Source: Vibrio sp. Isolate32 (GTDB lineage: Bacteria; Pseudomonadota; Gammaproteobacteria; Enterobacterales; Vibrionaceae). From it: a DNA stretch of 64,000 nucleotides. The position numbers and the translations under genes were made by a program. Positions within the stretch are counted from its first letter, which is position 1. Every line of letters begins with the position of its first letter. Below, piece by piece: positions 52,221 to 61,398 of this stretch. The DNA lies in assembly GCF_022397955.1 (NCBI RefSeq), contig NZ_JAKEUQ010000009.1:62001-126000 (forward strand), read 5' to 3'. Below the pieces are notes generated by a model. That model saw nothing but the letters and a program-made list of their open reading frames with translations, was not told where the DNA came from and searched no databases.

Positions 52221-54659
52221 TTGAACTCATCAAACGGATTGAACAAACGCCTGTTTTCATGGAGCATTGAAGAGGTTCGACATGGTCAATTATGGCCAGT
52301 CTCAATCGCTTTAACACTGATCATTGCCTGTGTTTTCGCGTTATCAGCATTGGCTGAGCGTATGGAGCAGGTCATCGTAAAACAGGGGAAAGATGCACTC
52401 ACCGCTGACAGCGTGTTCATCTCAGCAAACCCAATCCCACAACCACTACTCGACATTGCTCAATTAGAGCAACTAGAAACTTCTCAGTTAACGCGTTTCT
52501 CAACCATGGCATTTAGCGACAACGCGATGCAGTTGGTGACGGTTAAAGCGGTGGAGAGTAACTACCCATTACGCGGTGAGATGCTTCTAGAGAGTGCAGA
52601 CAATGCATCGACCAATCACGTTAAGCCCGGTGAGCTGTGGCTCGACGAACGTATTTTCGCGCAGTTGGAAGTCGAAATAGGTGACAACATCACCATCGGT
52701 GATGCTGACCTAGCCATAACAGGGCGAATCACTCAAGAACCGGGATTAAGCTTCAATCCATTCCAACAGATGCCCGCGGTACTGATACATAATGATGACA
52801 TTGACGCGACAGGTGCCATTCAACCGGGAAGCCGTGTAAGTTTCAGACTGTTTTTAAACGGTGATGATGCAAAACTTAAAGCAGCTCAAGACAGTATCGA
52901 ATTAACTCCGAGTGATCGTTGGCGTACACAAGATTCAGCGAGCCGCACTAATGATATGTTTAAAAGCACCACTCAATACTTATCACTAACGGTCGCTATT
53001 GTCGTAATTATGGCGGCAACTACCTTGGTATTGACGTGCCAACATTATGTAGCGAGCCGCCGAAAGACCATCGCCATGTTAAAAAGCTTGGGCGCTAGCA
53101 AACCATGGATCATTAAGTGGCTATCGGTACAAGTTTCACTACTTGTCGTTATTGGTGCCGTTCTCGGTATCGCGATTGGGATCGGACTAGAGTTTCTTCT
53201 TCGTATCCCGCTTGGTGATTTATTGCCTTCACCGCTTCCTAGCTATGGTATCGAGCCTGCCATTCTTGCCATTGTATCGAGCATTCTAATCGGTGTACCA
53301 GCACTTGGAATTCCATTGCTTGGATTGGTCAATACCTCGGCGATTAGTGTCATTCAATCAAATCCCAAGGCACAAGATAGCTATAAGAAGTTCGCGTTAT
53401 TGTTAGTGCCTATCATCCCAATGATGTTGGTGTATGGTAATAATCTGTTGGTGTGGATTGTTCTTGCTGGAATCGTTGGCTTGTTTTTGATACTCGCTTT
53501 GGTGAGCACTGTGGTCTTGCGACTATTTGGTAAGTTGCCAACATCGACCTCGATGCGTTTGGCTATAAGCCGCATCAATCGCACACCGATTGCGACGGGC
53601 ATTCAATTTGGCTCTCTGGCACTATCATTGATGCTGTTGTCTATCATCTGGTTGGTAAGAAGTGATCTGTTGTCAGATTGGCAACAAACCTTGCCCGAGG
53701 ATGCGCCGAATGCATTTGCGCTTAACATAGCCGGTTATGAGAAAGACAGTTACCTTGCAACCATCGATGAAAACCAAGTTGAACGCACTCAAGCATTCCC
53801 AATCATTCGTGGACGGCTGACGACGATCAATGGTGTCGAAGCATCTGAATACAGTGATACTTCAGAGCGTACAGACGCCCTAAGCCGTGAAATCAACTTC
53901 ACTTGGGGCGAATCTCTACCAGAATATAATGAAATACTTGAAGGCAGTTGGACGCAAGAGCAGGGCGTATCGGTTGAATCTGATGTTGCAGACCAGTTAG
54001 GTTTGAACATTGGCGACGAGCTTGTATTTACTATCAACAGTCAAAATGTATCAGCTAAGGTCAATAGCATCCGAAAAGTGGAATGGCGTGAAATGAAGCC
54101 AAACTTTTACTTCATTTTCACCCCAGACGTACTGAGCTCAATTCCTTCTACTTGGCTGGTTAGCTTTAGGCTAGAAGATCAACACAATTCCATGCTCAAC
54201 GAACTCTCTCGGAACCACCCAACCGTAAGTTTGATGGATATCAGAGTGATGGGCAGCAAGATCCAAGAGCTACTCAAACAGATTGTTTGGTCTATTACCG
54301 TTCTGGCTGCGCTTGGTGTTGTCGCTGGGCTATTACTTATTTTTACGCTGTTACGTCTTAGCTTATCTCAAAGACAACAAGAGATACGTTTGTATCGTAC
54401 TCTAGGCGCAAGCAAGAAACGTATCCTCAACACCATATGGTGTGAATATGGATTAATGGCGTTAGTGGCAGGCTCGATTGCGGCACTTGGTTCTGAACTG
54501 AGTGTGGCGGGGGTAATAAACTTTGGCTTTGAGTTGCAACCTTCACTTCACCTGATTCTTTGGATCGCGCTACCCGTGCTTACGTTCATCACATTGGCCG
54601 CAGTAGTGAATAGCTTAATCAAACGTATGTTAGCTCCAATAAACAAGGATTTTGGCTAG
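52221..54659 (+). CDS. ybbP: ABC transporter permease YbbP (FtsX family)
   Basis: About 812 residues. One membrane helix lies near the N-terminus (VSIALTLIIACVFALSALAE), then a periplasmic MacB-like domain, then a cluster of helices around 255-410. A second periplasmic part and a final cluster of three helices follow. This double MacB_PCD/FtsX layout is that of YbbP. TTG 52221 is preferred because AGGAAG lies six bases upstream; an ATG at 52194 in the same frame would overlap ybbA by 26 bp. The pair may act on an envelope lipid or lipoprotein substrate, as its link to tesA suggests. Confidence 0.88.
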   Translation: MNSSNGLNKRLFSWSIEEVRHGQLWPVSIALTLIIACVFALSALAERMEQVIVKQGKDALTADSVFISANPIPQPLLDIAQLEQLETSQLTRFSTMAFSDNAMQLVTVKAVESNYPLRGEMLLESADNASTNHVKPGELWLDERIFAQLEVEIGDNITIGDADLAITGRITQEPGLSFNPFQQMPAVLIHNDDIDATGAIQPGSRVSFRLFLNGDDAKLKAAQDSIELTPSDRWRTQDSASRTNDMFKSTTQYLSLTVAIVVIMAATTLVLTCQHYVASRRKTIAMLKSLGASKPWIIKWLSVQVSLLVVIGAVLGIAIGIGLEFLLRIPLGDLLPSPLPSYGIEPAILAIVSSILIGVPALGIPLLGLVNTSAISVIQSNPKAQDSYKKFALLLVPIIPMMLVYGNNLLVWIVLAGIVGLFLILALVSTVVLRLFGKLPTSTSMRLAISRINRTPIATGIQFGSLALSLMLLSIIWLVRSDLLSDWQQTLPEDAPNAFALNIAGYEKDSYLATIDENQVERTQAFPIIRGRLTTINGVEASEYSDTSERTDALSREINFTWGESLPEYNEILEGSWTQEQGVSVESDVADQLGLNIGDELVFTINSQNVSAKVNSIRKVEWREMKPNFYFIFTPDVLSSIPSTWLVSFRLEDQHNSMLNELSRNHPTVSLMDIRVMGSKIQELLKQIVWSITVLAALGVVAGLLLIFTLLRLSLSQRQQEIRLYRTLGASKKRILNTIWCEYGLMALVAGSIAALGSELSVAGVINFGFELQPSLHLILWIALPVLTFITLAAVVNSLIKRMLAPINKDFG

Positions 54660-55190
54660 TAGCTAGAAAAATCTAACCTCGCACTTAAAACGGTCTTAAG
54701 GCAAAATGATTTATACCTAATCATGCATTATTTACAAGATGTCGCTTTAAACCGTTTTCATTTAACCAACCCAAAGCACAAGTAAAAAATATCGCACCTT
54801 AAATTCGACTCTTTTTAGCATTTATCAAAACTAATTGCGCAAGAATGCCGATTTAATGATCAACGGTTAACCCCTGTAAATAAAGGGTTTGCGCAACTTA
54901 GCAAGAATGTTATCAACAGTTATCCACAAAAACGGTGGATAACTTTAGGGATAAGTTAACATCTATGATTTAAGAGTATTGAGGCAGCCTTTATGTGGCG
55001 TCACTTAGGACAAATTTAACTGTTAGAATAACCTTTAAAGCTCTATCTGGAGTTATTGAGTCAAGAGATTATTTATGTTTTTTACATAGATATGAAATCC
55101 CGCCTATCTAAGACCTTGATAAAAATGTGATTTAATTCATCGCGGAACAAAAGTAGAATAGCGGCAGTTAATCTTATTCTACAGAACACG
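54660..55190. other. Spacer with DnaA-box-like sequences
   Basis: This 531-bp spacer has no supportable ORF. It contains the inverted DnaA-box pair described next and the presumed promoter of the oxidoreductase gene. The motif GCAAGAATG appears twice (about 54840 and 54901). Confidence 0.6.
54919..54943. promoter_or_regulatory. Inverted pair of DnaA boxes
   Basis: TTATCCACA (54920-54928) is a perfect DnaA box (TTATNCACA). GGTGGATAA (54934-54942) is an inverted box with one mismatch. Together GTTATCCAC and GTGGATAAC make a 9-bp inverted repeat with a 7-nt spacer. TTATCAACA just before (about 54910-54918) is a third near-match. No rctB, parAB or dnaA gene is adjacent, so this is unlikely to be a replication origin. 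Confidence 0.55.
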
Positions 55191-56645
55191 ATGAACCACA
55201 ACAAAACGGATTCAAATCAACCTTCTATTGCCATTGTTGGTGGTGGTATTGCCGGAACAACGAGCGCTATTCACTTTAGTGAGTTGGGTTTTAAGGTCAC
55301 TATCTTGGAAAAAGGGCCGAGTTTGGTTAATGGTCCACCAATTTGCCACCTGCACGCTGGAGGCAATTTGTATCGAGATATTTCTGTAGAGCAGTGTCTG
55401 CAGTTACTTAAACAGTCAATTGATACCGTTCGCTTATTTCCTCACACGATCAATATTCGTCCGACAATCATCGCCGTTCCGCACAGTGATGGTGGAGAGC
55501 CGTTGGATCTGCTTCCTCGCCTTAAGATAATTAAAAACGCTTATGCCGATCTTGTTAAGCAAGATAAAAGCAACAAAGTGCTTGGTGATCCGCAAGAATA
55601 TTACAAGCTGTACAGCAAAAAAGATTTATTATCTCTTTCTGAAAAAACACAGCCCCTGAAGCCAACATCTCTTGATGATTGGTGTATTCCTTTTGCGAAA
55701 CATACGGATCTAGAAACCCTTAAGTATCCTGTTGCCATGGTTCAAGAATATGGTTGGAGCGTATTCAGACTTTCTGCAACTGCTCAACTCTCTTTGGGAC
55801 AACAGGCTAACTGTACCGTGTTAACCAACAGCCGCTTACAATCTGTTAAATCGACAGGCCAAGGTTGGTCTTTGACTTATACAGATTTCGATAACCAAAG
55901 CCGCCAATTAACAACTGACTACTTAATTAATGCGAGTGGATTTGAAACGGGTATCGTGGACGACTTTGTGGGCTCTAAGCAGCAAAGGCTCGTTGAGTTT
56001 AAAGCCGCGTACGTTACAGAGTGGCCGTATTCGCAAGAATGTAAGGAAGAGTGGCCAGAGGTTATCTTCCATGGCCCAAGGGGCACACCACAAGGTATGG
56101 CACAATTAACGCCATATGCTGATGGTGTCTTCCAACTTCATGGTATGACAGAAGGGATAACTCTGTTTGAGGGGGGGCTTGTTTCTTCATCAACAGATTC
56201 GTCACAGCCACAGTTGCCTTCGAAGCTTCTTAAGAAAATCGTATCGGGTTGGAGTGAAGATCAGCTTGAATTAAGAACTCGCGCGGCTATAACGCATATG
56301 TCTCAGTTCATTCCAAGCTTTCGATCTGCTCAAGTAGGTGGCAAGCCTTTGTTTGGTGCACAGCAAATACCAGGAACTGATCCTAGCTTGAGAACTTCAG
56401 ACGTTTCATTCTGTGGTGAACGCTACGCTCGACTTGAAGTAGTGAAAGCGTCTTCAACGTTAGAGGCGGCGCAAAAAGTTGCTGAACATTGGTTTGATAT
56501 TACGGAGGCTGTTTCGATTGAAGATACACACCAAGTGACAATGTCACTTTTGTTGAGTGATATTGAAAACAAAGCAATAGGGCTAACACAAGAGCGTGGA
56601 TACCCGAATTCCCTGGCGAAAGTTTCAGGCCAAGAGCAACACTAA
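55191..56645 (+). CDS. FAD-dependent oxidoreductase
   Basis: The 484-residue protein starts with an ADP-binding fold: PSIAIVGGGIAGTTSAIHFS, then KVTILEKG, followed by GPPICHLHAGGNLYRD. A further FAD-contact region is TDYLINASGFETG. It belongs to the DAO-like group of flavoproteins. The substrate is unknown and neighbours do not help. It has no membrane segment apart from the nucleotide-binding strand. A terminator lies five bases after the stop. Confidence 0.85.
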   Translation: MNHNKTDSNQPSIAIVGGGIAGTTSAIHFSELGFKVTILEKGPSLVNGPPICHLHAGGNLYRDISVEQCLQLLKQSIDTVRLFPHTINIRPTIIAVPHSDGGEPLDLLPRLKIIKNAYADLVKQDKSNKVLGDPQEYYKLYSKKDLLSLSEKTQPLKPTSLDDWCIPFAKHTDLETLKYPVAMVQEYGWSVFRLSATAQLSLGQQANCTVLTNSRLQSVKSTGQGWSLTYTDFDNQSRQLTTDYLINASGFETGIVDDFVGSKQQRLVEFKAAYVTEWPYSQECKEEWPEVIFHGPRGTPQGMAQLTPYADGVFQLHGMTEGITLFEGGLVSSSTDSSQPQLPSKLLKKIVSGWSEDQLELRTRAAITHMSQFIPSFRSAQVGGKPLFGAQQIPGTDPSLRTSDVSFCGERYARLEVVKASSTLEAAQKVAEHWFDITEAVSIEDTHQVTMSLLLSDIENKAIGLTQERGYPNSLAKVSGQEQH

Positions 56646-56650
56646 AACCC

Positions 56651-56681
56651 AAATAGGCTTACCTGAGTGAACCTATTTTTT
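56651..56681 (+). terminator. Terminator after the FAD oxidoreductase gene
   Basis: AAATAGG pairs with CCTATTT around a 14-nt loop, followed by TTT. Confidence 0.75.
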
Positions 56682-56708
56682 ATGCACTAACAGATCTAAT
56701 TCTCAGGC

Positions 56709-56730
56709 TAATTGAAAAAATTTTCAATTA
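56709..56730. repeat. Perfect 22-bp inverted repeat
   Basis: TAATTGAAAA and TTTTCAATTA flank two bases. It lies between convergent genes and may act as a pxpA terminator, although 218 bp downstream of it. The rest of the 303-bp gap (56646-56948) shows nothing else. Confidence 0.7.
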
Positions 56731-56948
56731 CCGAAAAATCGTGCTCACTGACACCACACATCTTGCAAGCCCAAGAATTCACCCTTACTAAATGAAATCT
56801 GATGCCCAGGCTTTGCTCGCGCTAAACATGGCAAGTAGATTCTCTCTACAAAACCAATCGTTCTATTCTAGCTTCCATGTTTAGCGAAGTATGAAGTTAT
56901 GGGCTTGTCTCAGTCAACGAGTAGAAAAACAACCATGTCACACTGATA

Positions 56949-57686
56949 TTAATTAAAACCGTTAAGATCTTGTCGAATTTTTCTTATTAATGCGATGGAT
57001 TGGGGGTTATCACCATGAACGCAAATAGTATCGGCTTCAATAGGTAACCTTTCACCTTCGATGGTCGTTACCGAGCCGAAATTGACGATTTGCATCACTT
57101 GGTTATAAATATCGTCCTGATTCACGTACACCGAACCTTTTTGTGCGCGCGGTGCAAGATGACCGTTATTTAGGTATGCACGGTCTGCAAATGCTTCGAA
57201 TAATAGGGGTAAGTCGTGATCATCAGCTATATCTAAATATTGTTGATTGTCAGAAGAAGAGAGGATCATGAGAGGGATATTAAATTCAGCTACTGCTTGT
57301 GCAACGGCATTAAAAACATCTGTATTTGCCATCATATCGTTATAAAGCGCACCATGAGGTTTTACGTAACCGACAGAAGTATGGTGATAACGGCAAAGGG
57401 CTTGCAGCGCACCTACTTGGTAGCAAACCAACTCACTGATTTCGTGCATATTATGGGGGATAGACCTGCGGCCAAACCCGACAAGATCTTGATAACCTGG
57501 GTGAGCACCGATTTGAGTATGATAATGCTGGGCTAGTTTAATAGTCTTTGACATCACGTGGGGGTCAGACGCGTGAAAGCCACAGGCTATGTTAGCCATA
57601 TCGACCCATTCCATGACCGATTCATCATCGCCCATCTTCCAGTTGCCGAAACTTTCTCCCATGTCGCAATTAAGCAAAATCTTCAT
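56949..57686 (-). CDS. pxpA: 5-oxoprolinase subunit A (LamB/YcsF family)
   Basis: The 245-residue protein starts MKILLNCDMGESFGNWKMGD and has ANIACGFHASDP, IGAHPGYQDLVGFGRR, VKPHGALYNDM and CVHGDNP. These are the defining blocks of PxpA. PxpA works with PxpB and PxpC to hydrolyse 5-oxoproline to glutamate. Neither partner gene is in the window, which is unusual because they normally sit together. ATG 57686 is preferred over a GTG two codons upstream. The region upstream is a long gene-free spacer. Confidence 0.92.
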   Translation of the reverse strand: MKILLNCDMGESFGNWKMGDDESVMEWVDMANIACGFHASDPHVMSKTIKLAQHYHTQIGAHPGYQDLVGFGRRSIPHNMHEISELVCYQVGALQALCRYHHTSVGYVKPHGALYNDMMANTDVFNAVAQAVAEFNIPLMILSSSDNQQYLDIADDHDLPLLFEAFADRAYLNNGHLAPRAQKGSVYVNQDDIYNQVMQIVNFGSVTTIEGERLPIEADTICVHGDNPQSIALIRKIRQDLNGFN

Positions 57687-58454
57687 TGTCACTTGGCACT
57701 AATCCTTTACGTTCCAGTAACTACTGACGGTCTTACAAATACCATAAATAAACCGTGACCTAAGTCCAAATTTCGGCACTGGAAAATTCTGCAGTATACC
57801 ATTTTTATTGGTTTAAATTATTGATCATAGAATTAATATTTATTGATATCCCTCCAGATTGGCTTAGAACTAACATGAACAACGCCTACTTTTTATTTGC
57901 TCAGGGAAACTCGCTATTCCAACTCAAGTTTATGTTCCTGAAAGCATTGTCTGTGTAAGATTTTTAAATGGATATGGAAACAAGCGTGGGGTAATTCATA
58001 CTTAATGATTCAATAAAATACCCATATTAAAATGTTGGCTTAAGTGCGTTTAATCGATGTCATTATAGTTGAGTAGGGTTAAAGTCGTGCGGTTTGGTAC
58101 TCTCTTATAAGAGTTCAAACTCTACATACTACTTGGGTCGTTATTCAGCCTATTTAAGTCACGAGAACTAAGTTAGCTGAACGTTTGATGGTACTTATCA
58201 AACAAGCTTAAGAGCTCAAACAGCGCTAATTCAATATTAGCGTAAGTCTAGGAATTCAATTAGTCGATGGTTAGAAACAAGAGATCGATGTGATAGTGAA
58301 CACTGCTAGTGAAGTGATATATCAAGCATAATGCAAAGGGGAGGGGCAGTTTGTGTTCTCAAGTGACGTTTGATTACACCATTGGGCTGTGACATTACAC
58401 TACGTTGTTGTATCATAAGTGATAGATTGAGTATTCATAATAAAAGGTTTAAAC
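57687..58454. other. Long gene-free spacer between pxpA and galE
   Basis: In these 768 bp I see no ORF with coding character on either strand, no tRNA and no terminator. A 12-bp palindrome CTCTTATAAGAG occurs near 58103. Promoters for the two divergent genes should lie at the ends. The rest may hold an unannotated RNA or be debris after gene loss. Confidence 0.55.
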
Positions 58455-59468
58455 ATGAATGTTTTAGTAACCGGTGGCATGGGCTACATCGGCAGTCATG
58501 CAAGTATCCAGATGCTTAAGGCAGGTATGACACCTGTCCTTTTTGATAACTTATACAACAGTAAACCGAGCGTTTTAGAGCGCATCGGAAAGGTATCTGG
58601 CGTTCGCCCAGTGTTCGTTGAAGGTGACATTCGAAATAAAGCGCTGTTGACGGAAACCATGAAGCAGCACAATATCAAAGCCGTTATCCACTTTGCCGGA
58701 TTGAAAGCGGTTGGTGAGTCGGTTGAAAAGCCCCTTGAGTACTACGATAACAATGTAAACGGCACTTTGGTCCTCGTTGATGCAATGCGTGAAGCTAATG
58801 TTAAAACGTTAGTGTTCAGTTCATCAGCAACAGTATATGGCGACCCTGCAAGTGTACCTATTACAGAAGATTTCCCAACGAGTGCGACCAACCCTTATGG
58901 CCGCAGTAAATTGATGGTCGAAGAGTGTCTTACCGACTTCCAAAAAGCGAATCCAGATTGGAGCATCACGCTACTTCGTTACTTTAACCCTGTAGGTTCA
59001 CACCCAAGTGGTGAGCTAGGTGAAGATCCACAAGGCATTCCAAACAATTTAATGCCGTTTGTGTCTCAAGTGGCGGTTGGCAGACGCGAGTTCTTATCAG
59101 TATTTGGTAGTGATTATCCAACTAAAGATGGCACTGGTGTTCGTGATTACATCCACGTAATGGATCTGTCTGATGGACACATTGCTGCACTTGAGAAAGT
59201 AGGCCGCAAAGATGGTCTTCATATCTACAACCTCGGTACAGGTAATGGGTCTAGTGTTTTAGACATGGTTAAGGCGTTTGAGCAAGCAAGCGGTAAAGAA
59301 ATCCCTTTTAAGCTTGTTGAACGACGCGCAGGCGACATCGCAGAATGTTGGGCCGATCCGGCGAAAGCTCAGAAAGAACTTGGTTGGAGCGCAACACGCA
59401 CACTAACTGAAATGACCGAAGATACATGGCGCTGGCAGTCTACAAACCCTAATGGGTTTCCGGGCTGA
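58455..59468 (+). CDS. galE: UDP-glucose 4-epimerase
   Basis: The 337-residue protein has the NAD-binding GGMGYIGSH, the catalytic SSSATVYGDP with Ser and Thr, and YGRSK (Tyr-x3-Lys). It also shows LRYFNPVGSHPSGELGEDP and GTGVRDYIHVMDLSDGH. It interconverts UDP-glucose and UDP-galactose for galactose use and surface polysaccharide. No gal operon is adjacent, so a polysaccharide role is plausible. A terminator lies 29 bp after the stop. Confidence 0.96.
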   Translation: MNVLVTGGMGYIGSHASIQMLKAGMTPVLFDNLYNSKPSVLERIGKVSGVRPVFVEGDIRNKALLTETMKQHNIKAVIHFAGLKAVGESVEKPLEYYDNNVNGTLVLVDAMREANVKTLVFSSSATVYGDPASVPITEDFPTSATNPYGRSKLMVEECLTDFQKANPDWSITLLRYFNPVGSHPSGELGEDPQGIPNNLMPFVSQVAVGRREFLSVFGSDYPTKDGTGVRDYIHVMDLSDGHIAALEKVGRKDGLHIYNLGTGNGSSVLDMVKAFEQASGKEIPFKLVERRAGDIAECWADPAKAQKELGWSATRTLTEMTEDTWRWQSTNPNGFPG

Positions 59469-59497
59469 CCTAGTGATTTATTGAATGATTAACTTAT

Positions 59498-59524
59498 AAA
59501 AAGATGCTTTAGGGCATCTTTTTT
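59498..59524 (+). terminator. Terminator after galE
   Basis: AAAGATGC pairs with GCATCTTT, followed by a T-run. Confidence 0.92.
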
Positions 59525-59634
59525 GATCTAAATCGAATAAAAAGTAAATTAGTGGTTAAAAAGTATCATCCTGTATTCATTGTGTTACTATTCACGCGAA
59601 TTATATATTTAATGTTATTTTTTTGGAGTTAATC

Positions 59635-59709
59635 ATGGAACTAGGCCTGATCATCACTTTCATCGTTGCTGCAGCAGTAATGGTTAAGAAAGAAATGGCA
59701 GAGAAGTAA
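59635..59709 (+). CDS. 24-residue membrane peptide
   Basis: ATG 59635 follows TTTTGGAGTTAATC, a strong ribosome site. The product is MELGLIITFIVAAAVMVKKE, then MAEK: one hydrophobic helix with a basic C-terminal end. A terminator lies 43 bp after the stop and galE is ended by its own terminator upstream, so it has its own transcript. No family is known to me. Confidence 0.65.
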   Translation: MELGLIITFIVAAAVMVKKEMAEK

Positions 59710-59751
59710 TTTCACTTATTCCTTTTTGATATAATTTTTAGTGAAATAGAT

Positions 59752-59777
59752 AAAAGCCAGCATTTAGCTGGCTTTTT
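59752..59777 (+). terminator. Terminator after the 24-residue ORF
   Basis: AAAAGCCAGC pairs with GCTGGCTTTTT around a 5-nt loop. Confidence 0.92.
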
Positions 59778-59805
59778 AGTTTCTGCAGTTCAGACTTGTA
59801 ACGAA

Positions 59806-60345
59806 TTAAAATACTTGGTTTGTAGATAAGCACCAGTTAAGATCAGGTTGAGACTTAATCTCTGTACTGAATTGATAATCGTGCGCTACAAGACATGTCG
59901 CTGTACAACCAATACTTCTTATCTAGAGCGTTAAATAGACCTGCTCGCAGAGTTAAATCTACCATAGGGCAGGAAATAAGCCGTCAAATCAACAACTGTG
60001 TATCCAGATAAATCGACATTACCATCAGAGTTACAATCAACTTATCTTCCACGAAAAATGCTTGGTCTTGAGCAAATACACCCCATTACATGGTTTTTGC
60101 GTCAAGGATCCCCTTACTATCTGGAGTATATAGAAGAACTTGCTTAATATCATTAGACATTTGATTATCAATGTCTTCCGAAGATACTAATTCAATCGAA
60201 CTCAATACATCCTCTATGTTTTGTTCAGTACGAGTTGCCGATACAGCAACCTCGTCAAATAGGACATAATCTTCAGCAAAGGCAGATGTTGATGAAAGCG
60301 CTAAAACGATTGAAGCAGAGAGTAGGGATTGCTCATACTTTCGAT
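59806..60345 (-). pseudogene. Remnant of a TonB-dependent haem receptor
   Basis: On the minus strand the N-terminal end reads IVLALSSTSAFAEDYVLFDE, then VAVSATRTEQNIEDVLSSIE and LVSSEDIDNQ, a signal peptide and plug-domain start. After a deletion come fragments of the barrel: WGVFAQDQAFF, VVDLTAYF-like and LTLRAGLFNALDKKYWLYSD, and a final QPDLNW segment ending at TAA 59806. These match HutA/HupA-type haem or haemoglobin receptors, normally about 700 residues; only about 540 bp remain. Several stops and frameshifts are present and no intact start codon is visible. Confidence 0.82.
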
Positions 60346-60510
60346 TGTTAGCTCAATTACATAGTGTTATCTTGATTTTCGAAAGATAACACTGATCCTA
60401 AATAATAATTGCTATTATTTGCATTTAAATAACTTTCAGTCACAGTTCCACTTATGGTTTGAATGCTTGCTTTTTTTGTGATTCAGTCCCATTTATAAAA
60501 TAGGAAAGCT

Positions 60511-61398
60511 ATGCAGAGCCCAATAACACTTGAAGCGTTACACATCCTAGACGCCATCGACAGGCGTGGAAGTTTCGCTGCTGCGGCCAATGAGATGGAC
60601 CGCGCACCTTCATCACTCAGCTATCAAATTCAAAAACTTGAACAAGACTTAGATATCATGATTTTTGACCGTTCTGGCCATCGCGCAAACTTTACAGAGG
60701 CAGGTCAGTTGATACTTGAACAAGGTAGGGTGATCCTTGGTGCGACAGAAAGGCTCGTCAACGAAGCCAGCATTCTAGCTAATGGATGGGAGTTGGATTT
60801 AACCATCGCTTTTGATGGCATTATCCCAATTGCTAATTTCTTCCCACTTGTTGATGAACTAGGAAAAATCAGTAAAACGCGTGTTCGTTTACAAGAGGAG
60901 ATCTTAGCAGGGTGTTGGGAATCACTGTCAGATGGCCGCGCCGACCTTCTTGTTTGCCCGAAAGTCAATACCATTCCTAATGACCTAAAAAGTGACATGA
61001 TTGGTAAAATGGAAATGGTTTGGGTAGCAGCATCCAATCATTACGTTCACAAGCGTTCTGGCGATTTTCACCAAAAGGCTAGAGAAAGTTACAGGGTGAT
61101 TGCAATCGCGGATACGGCACGCGATCAGCCAGCATTAAGCATCAATATATTAGAGAAGCAGCCACGTTTAACGGTGACGAGCTTTCCGGCAAAAGTAGAA
61201 GCATTAACGAGCGGGTTAGGTATTGGCACATTACCTTGTAGTGTTGCTAATCCATTAATTGAATCTGGTGTTTTAAAGCAAATCGCAGGTACTGAGCCCC
61301 AGCCAATTGACATCGTTATGGCTTGGCGACGCAACAAAATGGGCGACGCCAAATCATGGTGCATCCAACACCTTAAAAAAACATGGTCACTCAAGTAA
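60511..61398 (+). CDS. LysR-family regulator, YhaJ-like
   Basis: The 295-residue protein resembles E. coli YhaJ along its length: ITLEALHILDAIDRRGSFAA, then AANEMDRAPSSLSYQIQKLE, IMIFDRSGHRANFTEAGQLI, IAIADTARDQPALSINILEK and IVMAWRRNKMGDAKSWCIQH. YhaJ responds to aromatic compounds in E. coli. No obvious target gene is adjacent. Its last 12 bp overlap the convergent patZ gene. Confidence 0.88.
   Translation: MQSPITLEALHILDAIDRRGSFAAAANEMDRAPSSLSYQIQKLEQDLDIMIFDRSGHRANFTEAGQLILEQGRVILGATERLVNEASILANGWELDLTIAFDGIIPIANFFPLVDELGKISKTRVRLQEEILAGCWESLSDGRADLLVCPKVNTIPNDLKSDMIGKMEMVWVAASNHYVHKRSGDFHQKARESYRVIAIADTARDQPALSINILEKQPRLTVTSFPAKVEALTSGLGIGTLPCSVANPLIESGVLKQIAGTEPQPIDIVMAWRRNKMGDAKSWCIQHLKKTWSLK

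Noticed and set aside
54919..54943. Replication origin of a Vibrio chromosome
   Set aside because: Only two or three DnaA boxes, no AT-rich unwinding array with GATC sites and no dnaA, rctB or parAB nearby.
56709..56730. Insertion-sequence end from the perfect inverted repeat
   Set aside because: There is no transposase, no direct repeat and no partner copy; a terminator or chance AT palindrome is simpler.
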